Under the pieces are notes generated by a model. That model saw nothing but the letters and a program-made list of their open reading frames with translations. It was not told the origin of the DNA and searched no databases. The position numbers and the translations under genes are program-made. A stretch of 64,000 nt of DNA from Sphingomonas arenae (GTDB lineage: Bacteria > Pseudomonadota > Alphaproteobacteria > Sphingomonadales > Sphingomonadaceae): the NCBI RefSeq assembly GCF_016924655.1, contig NZ_JAFFJU010000002.1, positions 682,001 to 746,000 on the forward strand, written 5' to 3'. Positions 49,991 to 61,164 of the stretch are shown here, piece by piece (the first letter of the stretch is position 1; the number at the start of each line of letters is the position of its first letter).

Positions 49991-50732
49991 CGCGCCCTTG
50001 AAAGTGCTGGTGGTAGACGACGAGCCGCTCGCAACCGAGCGGCTCCAGTTGCTGCTGGCCCGCGTTGACGGCGTGGACCTCGTCGGCACGGCCGCGGACG
50101 GCGAAGCCGCAGTCCGCATGGCGGAGGCGCTTCAGCCCGACCTTCTGCTCCTTGACGTGGCGATGCCAGGCCTTGACGGAATCGATGTGGCCCGCGCCTT
50201 GACGGGGCGCCGCCCTGCGCCCGCAGTGGTGTTCGTCACGGCCTTCGACCAATTCGCAGTCGCGGCCTTTGAGGTTGAAGCCGTCGATTACCTGATGAAG
50301 CCGGTAGACAGCAGTCGGCTGGAGCGCGCGCTGTCTCGGGCCCGACAGCATATCCAGACGCGCAGTGCCACGGAGGCGGGGCCGGTCCAGCCAGTCTCGC
50401 GCTACCTCGACGAGTTCTGGGCCACGGACTTGAGCGGGCTAGTGAGGATCGCGGCCCGCGACATCGATCGAATCTCAGCGGAGCGCGATTACATGCGTCT
50501 GCACGTCGGCACGCGCAGCTGGCTGATCCATCACAGCATGAGCGCTCTGGAAGACGGTCTTGATCCCGCGCTGTTCGTTCGACTGCACCGATCGGCCATC
50601 GTCCGGCGGGACTTCATCACGGGTTTCCAGCGCAACCCTTCCGGACGCTGGATCGCCCGGCTCGCTGACGGCGGGGAGCAGCCGGTGGGCCGACTCTATG
50701 CCGAAAACGTCCGGGCGATCGCAGGGCGTTAG
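49983..50732 (+). CDS. LytTR-family response regulator
   Basis: 249 residues. The receiver domain has DDEP at the N-terminus, Asp58 in LLLLDVAMPGLDG, and KPVD near residue 103. A LytTR DNA-binding domain follows (FWATDLSGLVRIAARDIDRI, ERDYMRLHVGTRSWLIHHSM, RLHRSAIVRRDFITGF). It is translated with the kinase gene upstream (8-bp overlap). Regulated genes are not shown here; the divergent small protein genes are candidates. Confidence 0.93.
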   Translation: MGDAPLKVLVVDDEPLATERLQLLLARVDGVDLVGTAADGEAAVRMAEALQPDLLLLDVAMPGLDGIDVARALTGRRPAPAVVFVTAFDQFAVAAFEVEAVDYLMKPVDSSRLERALSRARQHIQTRSATEAGPVQPVSRYLDEFWATDLSGLVRIAARDIDRISAERDYMRLHVGTRSWLIHHSMSALEDGLDPALFVRLHRSAIVRRDFITGFQRNPSGRWIARLADGGEQPVGRLYAENVRAIAGR

Positions 50733-50754
50733 AGCTCGCCAGAGAGCGAACCCT

Positions 50755-50788
50755 GGACTGCCGGAGCTGGGGAGCCCGCCGGCAGTCC
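50755..50788. terminator. Bidirectional hairpin between the regulator and UrcA genes
   Basis: GGACTGCCGG (50755-50764) and CCGGCAGTCC (50779-50788) form a perfect 10-bp stem with an inner GCT/AGC pair, located between two converging genes. No T-run follows on either side. Confidence 0.5.
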
Positions 50789-50794
50789 CTGACC

Positions 50795-51115
50795 TTACTG
50801 CCGGGCAGCGAGCTTGACCTGCCGATCGGCCATGGCCTGCCGGACCTGCCCGTCGGCTGCCGCGTTCGCGGCTGCGACGCATTCCCGGACCTCGGATTGC
50901 CGGGCTGCCCCACGGACCGCGTTGTCGGCACACATCTCGCGAACAGCCGAAGCGACGCGCTTCTGAAGCCGCTGCTGCCCCTTGGCGATGCTCAGGTTGA
51001 GGTCGCGATGCGACACGCTCGCGCTAAGCTGATCGGTGTCCTGCGCGCTGGCGACCGTCGGAGCCAGCAGCGTCGTTGACGCCGCGATGGCGGCGATGAC
51101 CAGAACGTATTTCAT
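50795..51115 (-). CDS. UrcA family protein
   Basis: 106 residues from the ATG at 51115. A signal peptide (MKYVLVIAAIAASTTLLAPT, then VASAQ) precedes VSHRDLNLSIAKGQQRLQKR and MCADNAVRGAARQSEVRECV, with the Cys pair and Arg spacing of UrcA. Small secreted proteins of this family are abundant in sphingomonads; their function is not established. It converges with the response-regulator gene. Confidence 0.85.
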   Translation of the reverse strand: MKYVLVIAAIAASTTLLAPTVASAQDTDQLSASVSHRDLNLSIAKGQQRLQKRVASAVREMCADNAVRGAARQSEVRECVAAANAAADGQVRQAMADRQVKLAARQ

Positions 51116-51344
51116 CTTTCCCTGTCCTTCTTCGAAAGGTTGCGGCGCGAGCCCTTCCTCGGGAGAAGAAGGTCCTGCCCTCGCGCCGCAGTCATCGGGG
51201 TAGGGCAACCGCCCGTCGCCGTCGCGGCCCCCTCGACCGGGATGTTGATTGCGTCGGCAGCCGTGCAGACTCGCCGACGAACGCTCTTTGTCTGCCGCCG
51301 AATCGACGAACGGCGGCTTTCTTGATCCAGCTTGCTGTTCGCTG

Positions 51345-52646
51345 TCAGCCTTCGGCGGTTCTGACGTCGGGGCTCTCCCGCGTCACCGCGCCCGTCACGG
51401 CGACGTCGAGCACCACGTTGCCCAAGGTGCGGAAGATGTCGGGGATGGTCTCGACGGCGATCAAGAGGGCGAGCGGCTCGATCGGGACGCCCATTGCAAG
51501 CGAGATCGGCGCGATCGAAGTCACAAAGCTGATCTGTCCCGGCAAGCTGACCGCACCGATCGAGGCCATGGCCGCGACCGCAACCCCCGCGGCAAAGCCG
51601 ACCGGCGTGACCGTCACCCCCATCCAGTGCGCCACGTAGAAGGCCACCCCGATGTTCATGGCCGGCCCCGTCGCACGGAACAGCGCCACGGCCATCGGCA
51701 ACACCACGTCCGCCTTGCGCTCGTCGATGCCGAGGCGGGCGGCGGCGGCCAGCATCGCAGGTAGGGACGCCAGCGACGAGCGGGTCGAAATGGCGACCGC
51801 GCAGGGCTCGGCCATGGCCCTTGTGAACTCTCCCGCCTTGTAGCGAGCCACCACCACGGCGATGACCCAGCCCAGCGCAGTTAGGACGAGTCCGAGGCTG
51901 GAAATGAGCACCACATAGTGGGCGACTGCCCCGAGCGCCGAGCCACCCGCTCCCGCGCCGACGGTGAACGCCAGGGCGAACACGCCGATGGGCGCCAGCC
52001 ACAGCACCCATCCAATGACCAGCAGCATCGCTTCCGACACGGCTTCGAAGAAGCCGAGCGCATTGGCCCGCTTGGCCAGGTCCACCCGCGCCAGCGCGAA
52101 GGCGAAGATCACCGTGAAGAACACCAGCGGAAGGATCTGGTCGTTCGCCGCGGCTCCGATCACGTTGGTGGGCACGATCGACTTGAAGAAGTCCGCGACG
52201 CCCGGAACTGCTGCCTGGGTGACGGACTGGTCGACGCCCGCGAGCCCGGCTCGCAAGGCCTCGGCAGCGGAGTCCGGCAAGGGGAACAGGGACAGGAGCG
52301 CCGGCATCATGGTTGCGCCGAACAGCGCGGAGAAAATGTAGAAGCCGACGAACCACAGCACGGCCTTAGTGGCGAGGCCGCCCGCGCGCGCGGCGTCCGC
52401 TCCCCCGACGATCCCGACCACCAGCAGCGCGACGATCAACGGAATGACCGTCATCTTGAGCGCATCGAGCCACAGCCCGCCGACCAGGGACGCCGCCGTG
52501 ACCAGCGGCTCCCGCCAGCCGGGACTGCTTGCCCCCACCAACGCGCCGAGTAGGAGGCCGGCCACCAGCGCGCCGAGCACCAGCAGCGCCGAATTGCGTC
52601 CGCCCTTCCGTGATTCCCGACCTTCCAAGCGACGCTCCTGTGTCAA
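51345..52646 (-). CDS. Dicarboxylate/amino acid:cation symporter (DAACS)
   Basis: 433 residues with about eight membrane segments and two hairpin loops. KMTVIPLIVALLVVGIVGGA, AISTRSSLASLPAMLAAAAR (the serine-rich hairpin 1), ALFRATGPAMNIGVAFYVAH and SLPGQISFVTSIAPISLAMG (hairpin 2) are the classical motifs. It uses Na+ or H+ to import dicarboxylates, glutamate or similar. The exact substrate is not readable here. No regulator of the usual DctB/D type is adjacent. Confidence 0.9.
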   Translation of the reverse strand: MTQERRLEGRESRKGGRNSALLVLGALVAGLLLGALVGASSPGWREPLVTAASLVGGLWLDALKMTVIPLIVALLVVGIVGGADAARAGGLATKAVLWFVGFYIFSALFGATMMPALLSLFPLPDSAAEALRAGLAGVDQSVTQAAVPGVADFFKSIVPTNVIGAAANDQILPLVFFTVIFAFALARVDLAKRANALGFFEAVSEAMLLVIGWVLWLAPIGVFALAFTVGAGAGGSALGAVAHYVVLISSLGLVLTALGWVIAVVVARYKAGEFTRAMAEPCAVAISTRSSLASLPAMLAAAARLGIDERKADVVLPMAVALFRATGPAMNIGVAFYVAHWMGVTVTPVGFAAGVAVAAMASIGAVSLPGQISFVTSIAPISLAMGVPIEPLALLIAVETIPDIFRTLGNVVLDVAVTGAVTRESPDVRTAEG

Positions 52647-52735
52647 TGTGACTGCAGGAGCGTGTCTACAGGCCGCTCCGTGGGCGGCAACCGGGTTTTC
52701 TGGTTACTTGCGCGGTCCGCCCTGGGGAGCCCGCC

Positions 52736-53509
52736 TCACGCCTTCGGCTTGCGGAACTTCATCACGAAGCGATCCGTCTTGCCCCGCACCGCTTTGTCGA
52801 ACACGGTCTTGCTATGATCGTCCGCAGGATTGGCGAGCAGGTCGCTCGTCCCTTCCAGGACGAAGCCCGCGCGCTCGAAATCCGCCCGAACGATCGCCGG
52901 ATCGATCCGGTGCAGCTTCTCCACGCTCTCTCGCGGCTCGCTGCCGGTCGTGGCGACGTGGTCGACCACCCCGATCACTCCACCCGGTTTGATTGCCGAG
53001 TGGAGCCGGGCGAGCCAGGCCTGCGGGTCCATGCGCGGAATGCCACGCTCGGCATTCTCCCAATAGACGTCATGGTAGTCGAGATTGATCAGCATGAAGT
53101 CGAACGCGGCTGGAGGCAGATCCGGCGCTTCGAACGGGCTGGAGATCAGCACCACATTGCCGTTCCTCCCCGCCCCCGACGCAAAGCGGGCGCGCCGCTC
53201 GTTGTCGAGGAACTGCGTCGGCTGCCACACTGTCACGCGTCCGCGTGATCCGATCGCCGGCGCGATGATCTCGGCCCAATAGCCGTTCGCCCCGAACATG
53301 TCGGCCACCTTGGAGCCGCGCCGCAGCCCGAAGAACTGCAGCAGTTCCGCCGGCTTGCGTGATGCGTCCAGTGCAACGTTGTCCGCCGACCGCTGCCCGG
53401 TTGCGGCGACCGCCTGCTCCACCCGAGCCGGGGCAGCCGCCGCTCCGACCGGGGTTCCAGTTACGATTGCCGCCGCGACCAGTAGCTGCCACGTCATCCG
53501 CATGATCAT
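52736..53509 (-). CDS. Secreted methyltransferase-like protein
   Basis: 257 residues. MRMTWQLLVAAAIVTGTPVG followed by AAAAP is a Sec signal peptide. The rest reads as a class-I methyltransferase: VADMFGANGYWAEIIAPAIG (SAM loop, here with A-N-G in place of G-x-G), FDFMLINLDYHDVYWE and GGVIGVVDHVATTGSEPRES. Methyltransferases normally sit in the cytosol because SAM is there, so this is either an exported enzyme of unknown purpose or a binding-only fold. I recall such COG4798-type proteins being common in this order. Confidence 0.8.
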   Translation of the reverse strand: MIMRMTWQLLVAAAIVTGTPVGAAAAPARVEQAVAATGQRSADNVALDASRKPAELLQFFGLRRGSKVADMFGANGYWAEIIAPAIGSRGRVTVWQPTQFLDNERRARFASGAGRNGNVVLISSPFEAPDLPPAAFDFMLINLDYHDVYWENAERGIPRMDPQAWLARLHSAIKPGGVIGVVDHVATTGSEPRESVEKLHRIDPAIVRADFERAGFVLEGTSDLLANPADDHSKTVFDKAVRGKTDRFVMKFRKPKA

Positions 53510-53653
53510 TCTCCGTAAATCAAGCTTCTTGAAGCCACGATAGCGTGTGCCGGTGCACTACGTGAAGTTGCGGAGAGCAGCCATCTGGCCCCCGCTTCGC
53601 GAAATCCTGAAAAGCCGCTATGCAGGCGGAACCAGCCTTTTTGGGGGAAGGTC

Positions 53654-54394
53654 ATGGCCACACTTGCATTGTCTCCGCTCGAGCGCGTCACGCGTGAACG
53701 TCGATTCTACACGCGCATGGCGCTGTTCCTGGCGGCGGTCGTCTTCATCGGCTTTGCACCGAGCTTCTACCTGCGCGGCTATGTCAGCTTTCCGCGACCG
53801 AACCCAACCCTGCCGCCAGCGGTCATGCTCCACGGACTGGTTTTCACCGCCTGGATGCTGCTGGTGGTCGCGCAAACGCAGCTGATCGCTGCCAACCGCC
53901 GGGACCTGCACATGAAGCTCGGCTTGGCGGGCATGGCGTTCGCCGCCGCCCTAATCCCGATCATGTATCTGACCGCCGTCTGGCAGGTCGCTCGCGCCAA
54001 CCAGCCGCCGTTCACCGACCCGCTGAGCTGGAGCATCGTGCCGATCGCCGGCATTGTGCCGTTCGCCCTGCTTCTCTGGCTCGGCTGGAGCCGACGCCGG
54101 GACGCACAGTGGCACAAGCGCGCGATGCTCTCGGCCGCCATCCTGACCGTCGCGGGACCGGCAATCGGTCGTCTGCCTCTCGCACCGCCATCCCTTGCCG
54201 GCTTCACCGTCCAGATGATCCTGGGGCTGCTGCTGTTCGTGCCGCTGTTCCTATGGGATCGCCGGAGTCTGGGGCGGATCCACCCCGCGACCTGGACCGG
54301 ATTCAGCCTTGCGGCGGTCACGCAGATCCTTCCATCCGTGCTGATGGCGCTCGATGTCTGGGCACCGATCGCGGCAAGGCTTCCCGGGATCTGA
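53654..54394 (+). CDS. Integral membrane protein, hypothetical
   Basis: 246 residues with seven predicted membrane segments (ALFLAAVVFIGFAPSFYLRG, AVMLHGLVFTAWMLLVVAQT, LGLAGMAFAAALIPIMYL, WSIVPIAGIVPFALLLWLGW, MLSAAILTVAGPAIGRLPLA, MILGLLLFVPLFLWDRRSLG, AAVTQILPSVLMALDVWAPI). His at VMLHGL and the HMKLGLAG motif could bind heme or metal, as in DUF2306-like proteins, but this is weak. No family assigned. It converges with the TonB-domain gene, with a 3-bp gap between the two stops. Confidence 0.7.
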   Translation: MATLALSPLERVTRERRFYTRMALFLAAVVFIGFAPSFYLRGYVSFPRPNPTLPPAVMLHGLVFTAWMLLVVAQTQLIAANRRDLHMKLGLAGMAFAAALIPIMYLTAVWQVARANQPPFTDPLSWSIVPIAGIVPFALLLWLGWSRRRDAQWHKRAMLSAAILTVAGPAIGRLPLAPPSLAGFTVQMILGLLLFVPLFLWDRRSLGRIHPATWTGFSLAAVTQILPSVLMALDVWAPIAARLPGI

Positions 54395-54397
54395 GCG

Positions 54398-55231
54398 CTA
54401 CCCCAGTACGAATCTGATGGTCGGGGACATGTAGGTCGAACGCAGCGCCTTGCCGCGGATATCCTTGGCCGGCGTGAACCTGGCGCGCTCGATCAGCACC
54501 TGACACGCCATGGCCTCGAATACGGGGGCACCCTCGCGCTTGATCACCTCGCAGGAGCGCGTCTTCCCCGTTTCGTCGATCAGCAGCATGACCTGCACGG
54601 TTCCTTCCAGCCGGAGTTGCTGGGCGTCGGCCGGGTAATCGGCGGCGGTATAGAGCGTGCGCACATCCTTCACCGGCTGGGGCGGCACTGCCACCACCGA
54701 GCTCGACTCGCCCATGTTCCAGTAGGTCCGCAGATCGCGCGTGCACTCGTCCAGCAGCTTGGCGATGCCGTCCATCTGGCGAAGACCGAAGGCGACCTCC
54801 AGACCGCCTGACTTCACCTCCACCCGCGTTGCCGTCGCAAGCCTGCTCATCTGCTCGGGGCTGAGGCTGAGGCGATGGACGATCCTCGGTCCGCTCTTCG
54901 CCGGCGCACCGTACCGCAGAAGGTAGGTCTCTTCCCGCGCTCCGGCGCCGATCCTGAGATCGGCCGGCAGTTGATCGGCGATCTGGTCCGACTTGCCCGC
55001 CCGGAAGAGGAACAGGTGCGTGACATCGTTGAAGGGTGACTGGCGCAAGGCCAGGGTCGTTGCCCCCTTGCCCTCTCCGAAATCGCGAGCCGCCGCGCAC
55101 TGGGTCTCGGCGAAATCCACGTTCCACTGACCGGAGGGCTGGAGAATGGCGCCCGACGCCACTGTGCCGAAGAGGAGTACGCTGAACATCGCCATAGTCT
55201 GCCAGCCGATCCTCGGCGCCACAAGGAGCAC
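54398..55231 (-). CDS. TonB C-terminal-domain protein
   Basis: 277 residues from the GTG at 55231; an internal ATG at 55195 gives a normal signal peptide (MAMFSVLLFGTVASGAILQP) and may be the real start. An N-terminal beta-rich module (FAETQCAAARDFGEGKGATT) is followed by a TonB-like C-terminal domain (LEGTVQVMLLIDETGKTRSC, VFEAMACQVLIERARFTPAK, RSTYMSPTIRFVLG). It lacks the Pro-rich spacer of a full TonB, so it is more likely an energy-transducing or sensor-type TonB-domain protein. Function unknown. Confidence 0.8.
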   Translation of the reverse strand: MLLVAPRIGWQTMAMFSVLLFGTVASGAILQPSGQWNVDFAETQCAAARDFGEGKGATTLALRQSPFNDVTHLFLFRAGKSDQIADQLPADLRIGAGAREETYLLRYGAPAKSGPRIVHRLSLSPEQMSRLATATRVEVKSGGLEVAFGLRQMDGIAKLLDECTRDLRTYWNMGESSSVVAVPPQPVKDVRTLYTAADYPADAQQLRLEGTVQVMLLIDETGKTRSCEVIKREGAPVFEAMACQVLIERARFTPAKDIRGKALRSTYMSPTIRFVLG

Positions 55232-55277
55232 ACCTGCCGCCGGCGGCGGTCACTTGGGCGCAAATGCCCCGATCTGG

Positions 55278-55302
55278 CGAACCGCTTGGGCTGTCGCGCG
55301 TT
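55278..55302 (+). promoter_or_regulatory. EcfG-type promoter candidate for the PA2169-family gene
   Basis: CGAAC (55278-55282), 16-base spacer, CGTT (55299-55302); one base off GGAAC, ideal spacing, 38 bp before the ATG at 55340. Confidence 0.5.
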
Positions 55303-55339
55303 GACGCCTGCGAGATTCCCTCATCACAGGAGAAAACGA

Positions 55340-55783
55340 ATGGCAGATTCCAACGTAGCCACGCTCGAGACGCTGACCAGCACCCTCATCGACAGCGTGA
55401 ACGGCTATCGCGACGCCGCCGCCGACGCCGAGGGTCACCAGTTCCAGCAGCTGTTCCGCGAGATGGCGGACGAGCGCAGCCAGATCGCCGAAGACCTCCG
55501 CTCCGAGATCCGGCGGCTGGGCGGCAACCCGCCTGACGACGGCAGCTTCCTCGGCAAGACCCACCAGCGCTTCATGGACCTGAAAGCCGCCATCACCGGC
55601 CGGGACGACAAGGCTATCATCAACGAGGTCGAGCGCGGCGAGGACTATCTAAAGGACAAGTTCGAGACTGCCCTCAACAGCGACTCCGATCCGCAGGTCC
55701 GCTCCGTGATCGAGCACGCCTACCAGTCCGTCCGCCGCGGCCATGACCGCGTGCGCGACATCAAGCACGGCCTGGAGGTCTGA
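55340..55783 (+). CDS. PA2169-family four-helix-bundle protein (DUF2383)
   Basis: 147 residues from the ATG at 55340, with AGGAGAAAAC upstream. ATLETLTSTLIDSVNGYRDA, FQQLFREMADERSQIAEDLR and GSFLGKTHQRFMDLKAAITG are typical of DUF2383 proteins, ferritin-like four-helix bundles. Usually small, soluble and stress-induced; the EcfG-like motif agrees. No metal ligand set is evident, so an iron-storage role is not proposed. Followed 8 bp later by the DUF3597 gene. Confidence 0.9.
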   Translation: MADSNVATLETLTSTLIDSVNGYRDAAADAEGHQFQQLFREMADERSQIAEDLRSEIRRLGGNPPDDGSFLGKTHQRFMDLKAAITGRDDKAIINEVERGEDYLKDKFETALNSDSDPQVRSVIEHAYQSVRRGHDRVRDIKHGLEV

Positions 55784-55791
55784 GCCGACCA

Positions 55792-56235
55792 ATGGGTATC
55801 TTCGACAAGATCAAGGGCGCCATCTTCGGCCACAAGGATCCAGGCCCGGGCAACCGACCCACGATCCCGGCCGGGATGGCGGGCGGTCCGCCGCTGCCGC
55901 CAGGCCAGCCGCAGCAGCACCCGCAAGGGCAGCAACAAGGCGGAGTCGCCGCCGCTCAGCCTCAGCAGCAGCAGCAAGTCGACGTCGAGCAGGCCTTGAG
56001 CCAGATCGCCCAGCAGAAAGGCAATCCGAACCTCAACTACAAGACCTCGATCGTCGACCTGATGAAGCTGCTCGGCATCGATTCCAGCCTCGACAACCGC
56101 AAGGAGCTCGCTCGCGAGCTTGGCTACGACGGTGAGCTCAACGGCAGCGCCGAGATGAACATCTGGCTCCACAAGGCCACGATGAAGCAGCTGGCGGCGA
56201 ACGGCGGCAAGGTGCCGGCAAGCATGCTTGACTGA
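55792..56235 (+). CDS. DUF3597 domain protein
   Basis: 147 residues. MGIFDKIKGAIFGHK is the conserved start. A Gln/Pro-rich linker follows (PQQHPQGQQQGGVAAAQPQQ), then the globular C-terminal domain (QQKGNPNLNYKTSIVDLMKL, LGIDSSLDNRKELARELGYD, AEMNIWLHKATMKQLAANGG). Function unknown; it is thought to be a small helical domain like those of LysM-associated proteins. It shares a transcript with the DUF2383 gene and ends at a terminator, so both are probably part of the stress response. Confidence 0.92.
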   Translation: MGIFDKIKGAIFGHKDPGPGNRPTIPAGMAGGPPLPPGQPQQHPQGQQQGGVAAAQPQQQQQVDVEQALSQIAQQKGNPNLNYKTSIVDLMKLLGIDSSLDNRKELARELGYDGELNGSAEMNIWLHKATMKQLAANGGKVPASMLD

Positions 56236-56260
56236 TCAACGCCATCGGCGTGTCGAGGGA

Positions 56261-56291
56261 GGGCGGCGGCAGCGATGCCGTCGCCCTTTTC

Positions 56292-56293
<2 letters not shown>
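56261..56293 (+). terminator. Terminator after the DUF2383-DUF3597 operon
   Basis: GGGCGGCGGCA (56261-56271) pairs with TGCCGTCGCCC (56276-56286), one G-U, around GCGA, followed by TTTTCTT. Confidence 0.9.
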
Positions 56294-56690
<397 letters not shown>

Positions 56691-56800
56691 CTGACCCTCC
56701 CGCGCCTCTGCTGCCCGCTGCACGTCTGCCCTCCGGTCGTGCTCCCGGCAAGGGAACCAACGCGCCTCGCCTCGCGCTTGCTAGTGACGGAAGTACCACC

Positions 56801-57676
56801 ATGCCGAAAAGCAGCGCCAGCGCCACTCGCGGCTTCATCAATCGTATCGCCCTCTGCTTCGACTTCGATCGCACCCTCTCGGAAGGATCGTTTGAGAAAT
56901 TGCTGGCCCGCCTCGGCGTTGAAGACAGCCAGCGCTGGCGCAAGGAGCAGCTTCAGCCGATGATGGACCATGGCTGGGACGAGATCCTGGCCAAAGGGGC
57001 GCTCATCGCCGATCACGCGCGAGACAAGGGCCTGGAGATCACTCGCGACCTCGTCGAGGAGGTCGGCCGTTCACTCGAGCCCTTCCCCGGCGTTCCCGAC
57101 GCGCTGCCCGCGCTCCGCTGCCTGGGCGAGGAAGCGAGCGGCGGCGCGGAGGTCATGATCTACGTCGTCTCCTCCGGCTTCGTCGACATCATCTGCGCCA
57201 GCCCGATCGCCGGCCTGTTCGACAACATCCTGGGCTCGTCCATGCATTTCGGGGAAAATGGAAAGCTGCAAACCATCAAGCGCACCATCATCCACTCGGA
57301 AAAGGCGCGCTATCTCCTGGCGCTGGCGAAGGGCCTCGACATAGCGGGCGCGAACGAGCCGCAGGACGTCCACAAGGATAAGCCGCTGGAGGAATGGCAC
57401 GTGCCGCTCGACCAGATGATCTACGTCGGCGACGGCGGCAGCGACATCGATGCCTTCAATCTCCTTCACGACGCGGGTGGCATCGCGATCGCCGTCAATG
57501 CGTCGGAACACGGCCAGCCGTGGCAAGCGCGCGAACACATGTTCGACGCCGCGCGCGTGGAGAACCTTGCGCCGCCCGACTTCCGAGAGGGAGAGGAAAT
57601 GCACCGCACCCTGACACTAGCCGTGGAGATCGTGGCGAAGAAAGTCGCGCTTCGGCGGATGAGCGAGGGGGAGTAG
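56801..57676 (+). CDS. HAD-family phosphatase
   Basis: 291 residues from the ATG at 56801. HAD motif I is CFDFDRTLSEG, motif II is VSSGF in MIYVVSSGFVDIICASPIAG, motif IV is GDGGSDIDAFN. PMMDHGWDEILAKGALIADH is the cap region. Substrate unknown; the layout resembles phosphoserine- or phosphocholine-type phosphatases. A 900-bp region without a clear gene follows. Confidence 0.85.
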   Translation: MPKSSASATRGFINRIALCFDFDRTLSEGSFEKLLARLGVEDSQRWRKEQLQPMMDHGWDEILAKGALIADHARDKGLEITRDLVEEVGRSLEPFPGVPDALPALRCLGEEASGGAEVMIYVVSSGFVDIICASPIAGLFDNILGSSMHFGENGKLQTIKRTIIHSEKARYLLALAKGLDIAGANEPQDVHKDKPLEEWHVPLDQMIYVGDGGSDIDAFNLLHDAGGIAIAVNASEHGQPWQAREHMFDAARVENLAPPDFREGEEMHRTLTLAVEIVAKKVALRRMSEGE

Positions 57677-57719
57677 GGCGGGCGGCCCAAACCGGCGTTG
57701 CACACCGCCACCGAGCCCA

Positions 57720-57756
57720 AACGCGAAATGGGGGCCGGCATCGCTGCCAGCCCCCA
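57720..57756 (-). terminator. Minus-strand terminator of the candidate RNA
   Basis: GGGGGCTGGC and GCCGGCCCCC (minus strand, 57755-57746 and 57739-57730) pair with one G-U; downstream is ATTTCGCGTTT. The plus-strand reading has no T-run, so it does not end the HAD gene. Confidence 0.6.
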
Positions 57757-58440
57757 CTGCGCCGAGACTTGGGTCCGCCGGTGTTCCTTTCGTCCGGGCT
57801 CTTGCGAACCCTTATCGTCCAGATCCTGGCTCACCAGCTCAGGCTTCCGCGTCCCAGTCGATGGCTGCTCTCCTTTTGGGAGAGCCCTTCCCCGGTTCGC
57901 AGCTTTCGGTCCGAAGACCTTCCGCCTCTCCCCGGCTCTGCCTTTGCCGTCCGGCCTGGCCCGAAAGCCCTGCCTTCCTGCTCCGGCTGCCTGTCCGATG
58001 CTTGCTTGCTCTCGGCTCCGAAGAACCTCAAGCCCGCTCCCATCTTCCCGGCCGTGGCATCCGCGATCTTGCGATCACTTCAAGTCCACCTTCGCCTGTT
58101 CATGCGGCCCTTCTTGGGATGACCACTCTTGGCTGCCGTCCAAAGCCGCTCCGAAAAGCGATCCTCCGTTCGGCTGCCTCGAGGATGATCACCTCTTCCG
58201 GCGCCTCTTGCCTGCCGTGCTCTGGAAATCCTCCAACTGCACTCGAGAACCTGGGGATCCCGCTGCGTGTTCGATTCCATTCCAGCGCCTGCCGGCTGAG
58301 ATCGGGTTCTTTGGTCCCTGCCAGAGCTTCCTTTCGGTCCTTCCGGCGGAGGCCGCTGCCCCCGATCACCCTTGGAACATGACTCCGAAAGTGAGTCGCG
58401 CAAAGCGGATTCGACAGCGTCATCCCTGTGGATAACGGGG
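57725..58440 (-). ncRNA. Candidate large structured RNA, boundaries uncertain
   Basis: No frame here reads convincingly as protein, although several are open by composition. The minus strand is purine-rich and holds many small hairpins with stable tetraloops: GGUC-UUCG-GACC (57914-57925), GGUUC-UUCG-GAGCC, GAUC-GCAA-GAUC, GGGUUC-GCAA-GAGCCC, plus GCTCTCC-CAAAA-GGAGAGC. The stretch ends at a minus-strand terminator. It could be a noncoding RNA of about 700 nt. I cannot link it to a named class: it has none of the RNase P, SRP, 6S or group II intron landmarks I know. Confidence 0.38.
58427..58435 (-). promoter_or_regulatory. Perfect DnaA box
   Basis: TTATCCACA on the minus strand matches the 9-base DnaA consensus exactly. 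It lies near the presumed 5' end of the candidate RNA. No second box or AT-rich unwinding region is seen, so it is not a replication origin by itself. Confidence 0.5.
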
Positions 58441-58497
58441 ATATGGCGCATAAGTGTTACGGGTGCGGAACTTACCCACGCGTCCGCTCACGCTGCC

Positions 58498-58572
58498 TGT
58501 CCTGAGCTTGTCGAAGGGTGCCTGTCGAAGGGTGCCTCATAACGCTTCGACAAGCTCAGCATGAGCGCAGAA
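58498..58572. repeat. Palindromic repeat, 'CCTGAGCTTGTCGAAGGG' family
   Basis: GTCCTGAGCTTGTCGAAGGG, a partial second copy (CTGTCGAAGGGTGCC) and the inverted arm CTTCGACAAGCTCAGCATGA lie within 75 bp. Located between the candidate RNA and uvrD. Confidence 0.85.
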
Positions 58573-58621
58573 GAGGGTTACCGCTGTTGCCGTTCCGTTC
58601 CGCTCCGCCTACCTCTCCCCA

Positions 58622-61117
<2,496 letters not shown>

Positions 61118-61164
61118 GTTGAGAGCGAGGTTGCCAATCCCGCTCATCCTCGCTTGATTGAGGG

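Noticed and set aside
57698-58435. Three overlapping plus-strand frames and several minus-strand frames in the gap before uvrD
   Set aside because: All are open at once because the strand is pyrimidine-rich; none has domain features or a convincing ribosome site. The region is treated as an RNA candidate instead.
57725-58440. RNase P RNA, SRP RNA, 6S RNA or a group II intron
   Set aside because: The characteristic landmarks of these RNAs (for example GAGGAAAGUC of RNase P, or a group II domain V) are absent.
58380-58480. A replication origin
   Set aside because: Only one DnaA box, no AT-rich unwinding element and no CtrA-type TTAA-N7-TTAA sites are seen.
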